Assembly (NCBI GenBank): GCA_038259155.1
Contig: JBBSPE010000040.1
Coordinates: 1-28,294 of the forward strand
DNA length: 28,294 bases
Direction of reading: 5' to 3'
Source: JAABRT01 sp038259155
Lineage (GTDB): Bacteria; Gemmatimonadota; Gemmatimonadetes; Gemmatimonadales; Gemmatimonadaceae
The translations under genes were made by a program, and so were the position numbers. The stretch's first letter is position 1, and each line of letters opens with the position of its first letter. The notes under the pieces are model-generated. The model saw nothing but the letters and a program-made list of their open reading frames with translations. It did not search any database and had not been told where the DNA came from. Positions 25,268-28,294 of this stretch are shown one piece after another.

Positions 25268-26800
25268 ATGTCCCTGCTTGCCCTTGCACTCTCGCTCGCC
25301 CTTGCCAGCCCAGCGGCTGATTCCGTGCCGCTGTACGACAACCTCGGCGATCACCACTACGCCATCTCCACGACCTCACCGCTCGCGCAGCGCTACTTCG
25401 ACCAGGGCCTGCGCCTGTACTACGCCTTCAATCACACCGAGGCGATCCGTGCCTTCCGCGAAGCACAGCGTCGCGATCCATCGTGCGCGATGTCCCAGTG
25501 CGGTGAGGCGCTGTCCTGGGGCCCGAACATCAACCTGCCCATGGACTCGGCGGCCGGTGAGGCCGCATTCGCGGCGGCGGCACGTGCGCAGCGTGCACTG
25601 CGTCCCGAGACACCGGCGGTGGAGCGCGCGCTGATCAACGCGCTGGTCATGCGCTACGCCGCGTCCGCGCCGGCGGATCGCGCGGGCTTGGACTCCGCCT
25701 ACGCCACGGCGATGGTGCAGGTGCGCGCACGGTTTCCGAACGACCCGGAAGCAGCCGTTCTGTCTGCGGAGGCACAGATGGATCTGCGGCCATGGAATTA
25801 CTGGACGGTCGAGCGCACGCTGCAGCCCGGAATGGCCGGCGCGCTGGCATCACTTGAGCAGGTCATGGCCACCAATCCCAAACACCCGGGCGCGTGCCAC
25901 TTTTTCATTCACGCGGTCGAGGCCGTGGAGCCAACGCGCGCAGTGACCTGCGCCGAGCGGTTGGCAACGCTCATGCCCGGCGCTGGCCACCTCGTCCACA
26001 TGCCGGGGCACATCTACATGCGCGTCGGACGCTATCTGGACGCGATCGAGGCCAACAAGCACGCCGTACACGCTGACGAGACATACATTCGCGATCAGCG
26101 CCCTGGCGAGAACGTCTACACGTTGGGCTACTATCCGCACAACTACGATTTCATGGCCTTCGCGGCATCCATGGCGGGGCAGGAGCAGCTCACGATTGAA
26201 GCGGCGGACAAACTCGCTTCACTTGCTGCTCCTGAAATGATGCGCGCACCTGGCATGGCCTTCCTGCAGCACCACGCGACGCGCCGTCTGCAGTTCCGCG
26301 TGCGCTTTGCACGTTGGCAGGAGCTGCTCGACACGCCGGCACCGGCCGCTGATCTCAAGTACGCGCGTGCGATGTGGCATTACGCGCACGGCCGTGCGGC
26401 GGTTGCCACGGGCGACTGGGCAGCCGCCGAACGTGACCTGGCTGCGGTGGGGCGCGCCGTGCAGGATCCAGCGCTGCAGGGCTTGCGACTGGAGTTCAAT
26501 GAGTCGCCGGCGATTCTCGCGATTGCGCAGGAGGTACTGGCAGGCACGCTGGCCTCAGCGCGTGCACAAGACGTGGTGGCCATTGCGCACCTGAAGCGGG
26601 CCGTGAAGCTGGAAGACGCACTCACGTATGGCGAGCCGCCCGACTGGTCGGTGCCGGTGCGACAGGATTTGGGCGCAGCGCTGCAAGCGGCGGGAGATTC
26701 GGTGGCGGCGGCGTGGGTGTTTCGCGAGGATCTGCAGCGGTTTCCGAACAATGCGCGGTCGGAAGCAGGGGTACGCGGGGAGGCGGGGTCGCGGCGGTAG
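25268..26800 (+). CDS. Exported TPR protein with conserved histidine motifs
   Basis: A 510-residue protein with a short signal peptide (MSLLALALSLALASPAA). TPR hairpins are evident: SPLAQRYFDQGLRLYYAFNHTEAIRAFREAQRRDPSCAMSQCGEALSWG, the GRYLDAIEANKHAV unit, and several C-terminal pairs (GDWAAAERDLAAV, AAGDSVAAAWVFREDLQRFPNN). Between them are histidine-rich blocks typical of one conserved bacterial family: CHFFIHAVEAVEP, AGHLVHMPGHIYMRVGRY and LGYYPHNYDFM. The spacing HxxxH...HxxxxH suggests metal or heme binding, which has not been shown to my knowledge. It is bracketed by foldback copies A and B in inverted orientation and preceded by three 11-bp repeats. Function unknown. Confidence 0.88.
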   Translation: MSLLALALSLALASPAADSVPLYDNLGDHHYAISTTSPLAQRYFDQGLRLYYAFNHTEAIRAFREAQRRDPSCAMSQCGEALSWGPNINLPMDSAAGEAAFAAAARAQRALRPETPAVERALINALVMRYAASAPADRAGLDSAYATAMVQVRARFPNDPEAAVLSAEAQMDLRPWNYWTVERTLQPGMAGALASLEQVMATNPKHPGACHFFIHAVEAVEPTRAVTCAERLATLMPGAGHLVHMPGHIYMRVGRYLDAIEANKHAVHADETYIRDQRPGENVYTLGYYPHNYDFMAFAASMAGQEQLTIEAADKLASLAAPEMMRAPGMAFLQHHATRRLQFRVRFARWQELLDTPAPAADLKYARAMWHYAHGRAAVATGDWAAAERDLAAVGRAVQDPALQGLRLEFNESPAILAIAQEVLAGTLASARAQDVVAIAHLKRAVKLEDALTYGEPPDWSVPVRQDLGAALQAAGDSVAAAWVFREDLQRFPNNARSEAGVRGEAGSRR

Positions 26801-26837
26801 AGGGGGGCGCCGGTCATCCGTGGTCGGTGGCCGGTGT

Positions 26838-27199
26838 ACGGCCTCAGACACGGCACCGGTCCGGCTTTGCACTCGCGGCGGTGCGGCGGAGCCATTCGGA
26901 GATCGCGGCGTTCCCGCAGGCCCTCACACTGCTGTCGGTGTGGGTAGACGGCTCACAGTTTTCGGTGGGACCGCATTCGATTCTGCGGCCGAGTCACGCC
27001 TCCGGCGGCACCGCGGTTGCGGCGAGCGCAGCGTCGCCGTCCAGCCGAGCCCAAATGCTCTCTTCAACCGTCCACCGTCAGCCGTCTACCCACACCGACA
27101 GCAGTGCCCGAACCCGACCCACTGCCGCGCTCTCCGAGCGGCCCCGCCGCACCACCGCCAGCCCCCGCGGCCCCCGACCGGCGCCGTGTCTGAGGCCGT
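26838..27199 (-). repeat. Foldback (MITE-like) element, copy B
   Basis: A 362-base element inverted relative to copy A. Terminal repeats ACGGCCTCAGACACGGC... (26838-26861) and its complement (27176-27199) match at 23 of 24 positions. The arms stay complementary for about 120 bases: for example the GTGCGGCGGAGCCATTCGGAGA region on the left corresponds to its complement near 27120-27160. A nested, perfect 27-bp inverted repeat occupies 26927-26953 and 27080-27106. The asymmetric core (about 26957-27076) contains the hairpin CGGCGA/TCGCCG at 27020-27039. It is the better preserved copy. Its right end lies 8 bases from the stop of tex. With 26801-26837 it fills the 407-base gap; no gene is present. 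Confidence 0.88.
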
Positions 27200-27207
27200 C
27201 AACCGCT

Positions 27208-28294
27208 TTACTTGAAGCGCATGCCGTTGGACGCCACCGTGCCCTTTTTCGGAATCACCGGTGCAGCCTTCACGGCGGATGCCGCAGGACGACCCGCTGG
27301 CTTTCCGCCGCCACCGCGCCGAGGTTCTGCGGGCTCACCATCGGCGCGCTTCATGCCACCGCCGTCGCTCCGCATGCTCAGCGCGATGCGCCCGCGCGCC
27401 AGGTCCACACTTTGCACCGTCACCTTCACGCGCTGACCCACCTTCACCGCGTCGTTCGGATCCTTGATGTACCGATCAGCGAGCTGGCTCACGTGTACGA
27501 GTCCGTCCTGATGCACGCCGATGTCCACGAACGCACCAAACGCCACGATGTTGGTGACCACGCCCTCGAGCACCATGCCCTGCACCAAGTCCGTGGGCTT
27601 CTGCACGTCGTCACGGAACGCGGGCGGTTCAAAGGCCTCGCGCGGATCGCGGCCCGGCTTCTTGAGCTCGTCCGCAATGTCCACAAGCGTGGGCATGCCC
27701 ACGTCGTCCGACAGGTACTGCGTGAGCTTCAGCGTGGACACCAGCGCCTCATTGCCCACAAGCGACGACACGTCCACCCCCAGATCCTTGGCCATGCGCT
27801 CCACGAGCGTGTAGCGCTCGGGATGCACACCACTCGCGTCCAGCGGATGCACACCGCCACGCACGCGCAAGAAACCCGCCGCCTGCTCAAAGGCCTTCGC
27901 GCCCAGCCGCGGCACATCATGCAACTCGGCGCGCGACTTGAGGCCGCCGCGCGAATCGCGCAGCGAGACGATACTCTGCGCGAGCGATGGACCAATACCC
28001 GCCACATACGACAGCAGCGCGGCCGAGGCGGTGTTCACTTCCACGCCCACGCGGTTCACGCACGACATCACCGTATCGTCCAGGCGCGACTTGAGGCGCG
28101 GCTGGCTCACATCGTGCTGATATTGCCCCACCCCGATGCTCTTGGGGTCGATCTTCACCAACTCGGCCAGCGGATCCTGCAGCCGCCGCGCAATGGACAC
28201 CGCACCGCGGAGCGACACATCCAGCTCCGGAAACTCGGCGCGCGCGATATCGCTGGCCGAGTAGACGCTGGCGCCCGCTTCGCTCACCACCACC
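27208..28294 (-). CDS. tex: Transcription accessory protein Tex, C-terminal part (5' end beyond window)
   Basis: The frame enters from the right edge and ends at a TAA at 27208-27210, giving 362 codons of a protein normally near 750-800 residues. In order: the end of the YqgF/RNase H-like domain (VVSEAGASVYSASDIARAEFPELD); tandem helix-hairpin-helix (SYVAGIGPSLAQSIVSLRDSRGGLKSRAEL, then DVPRLGAKAFEQAAGFLRV); and an S1 RNA-binding domain (GMVLEGVVTNIVAFGAFVDIGVHQDGLVHVSQL ... VKVTVQSVDLARGRIALSMR). A basic, Gly/Pro-rich tail follows. Tex binds nucleic acid and elongating polymerase or ribosome and affects transcription and stress survival. All landmarks match. Element B lies just past the stop. 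Confidence 0.93.
   Translation of the reverse strand, partial: VVVSEAGASVYSASDIARAEFPELDVSLRGAVSIARRLQDPLAELVKIDPKSIGVGQYQHDVSQPRLKSRLDDTVMSCVNRVGVEVNTASAALLSYVAGIGPSLAQSIVSLRDSRGGLKSRAELHDVPRLGAKAFEQAAGFLRVRGGVHPLDASGVHPERYTLVERMAKDLGVDVSSLVGNEALVSTLKLTQYLSDDVGMPTLVDIADELKKPGRDPREAFEPPAFRDDVQKPTDLVQGMVLEGVVTNIVAFGAFVDIGVHQDGLVHVSQLADRYIKDPNDAVKVGQRVKVTVQSVDLARGRIALSMRSDGGGMKRADGEPAEPRRGGGGKPAGRPAASAVKAAPVIPKKGTVASNGMRFK

Noticed and set aside
26628..27215. 195-codon plus-strand open frame across element B
   Set aside because: It begins inside the TPR gene in another frame and runs through the palindrome; no domain, and its similarity to the frame in copy A is explained by the repeat.

Overview
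The window is GC-rich chromosomal DNA packed with protein genes. Gene content and style suggest a Gemmatimonadota-like soil or sediment bacterium: an Oar-type TonB-dependent receptor with a carboxypeptidase-regulatory domain, a Tat-exported TldD with TldE, DUF4399, DUF4159, a NagB/PIG-L fusion, several glycine-rich exported proteins, and few obvious Shine-Dalgarno sites. The phylum call is inference; no rRNA or marker gene is present. I see no tRNA, rRNA, CRISPR array, transposase, integrase or phage gene.

Left part (1-8881). The C-terminal part of a cardiolipin synthase-type phospholipase D runs rightward and ends at 907. It faces a leftward run, listed in transcription order: LOG-family protein, dipeptidase E (PepE), a large Oar-like outer-membrane receptor, an exported propeller-like glycine-rich protein, a strong hairpin, then DinB and a DUF4399 exported protein.

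Middle (9032-19016). A rightward group encodes a BNR/sialidase-like lipoprotein, an NTF2-like exported protein and a DUF2306 membrane protein. It meets a leftward set: GNAT acetyltransferase, a small charged protein, TldE, Tat-TldD and the ABC-F ATPase Uup. A conserved exported protein diverges from uup.

Right part (19050-23921). Leftward genes encode a CBS-domain protein with the NagB/PIG-L amino-sugar fusion, and a DUF4287/DUF5655 protein coupled to a DUF4159 exported protein, plus a DUF3052-like protein. A single-domain PqiA protein diverges from the last.

Far right (24096-28294). Two exported TPR-type proteins are followed by the C-terminal part of tex, which leaves the window. The two non-coding gaps here (24585-25267 and 26801-27207) hold the main discovery candidate: two copies, in inverted orientation, of a foldback element of about 360 bp. 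It has 24-bp terminal inverted repeats, long imperfect arms with a nested 27-bp inverted repeat (perfect in copy B), and an asymmetric core. The copies bracket the histidine-rich TPR gene. The element looks like a MITE-like or structured-RNA family; no mobilising gene is visible.
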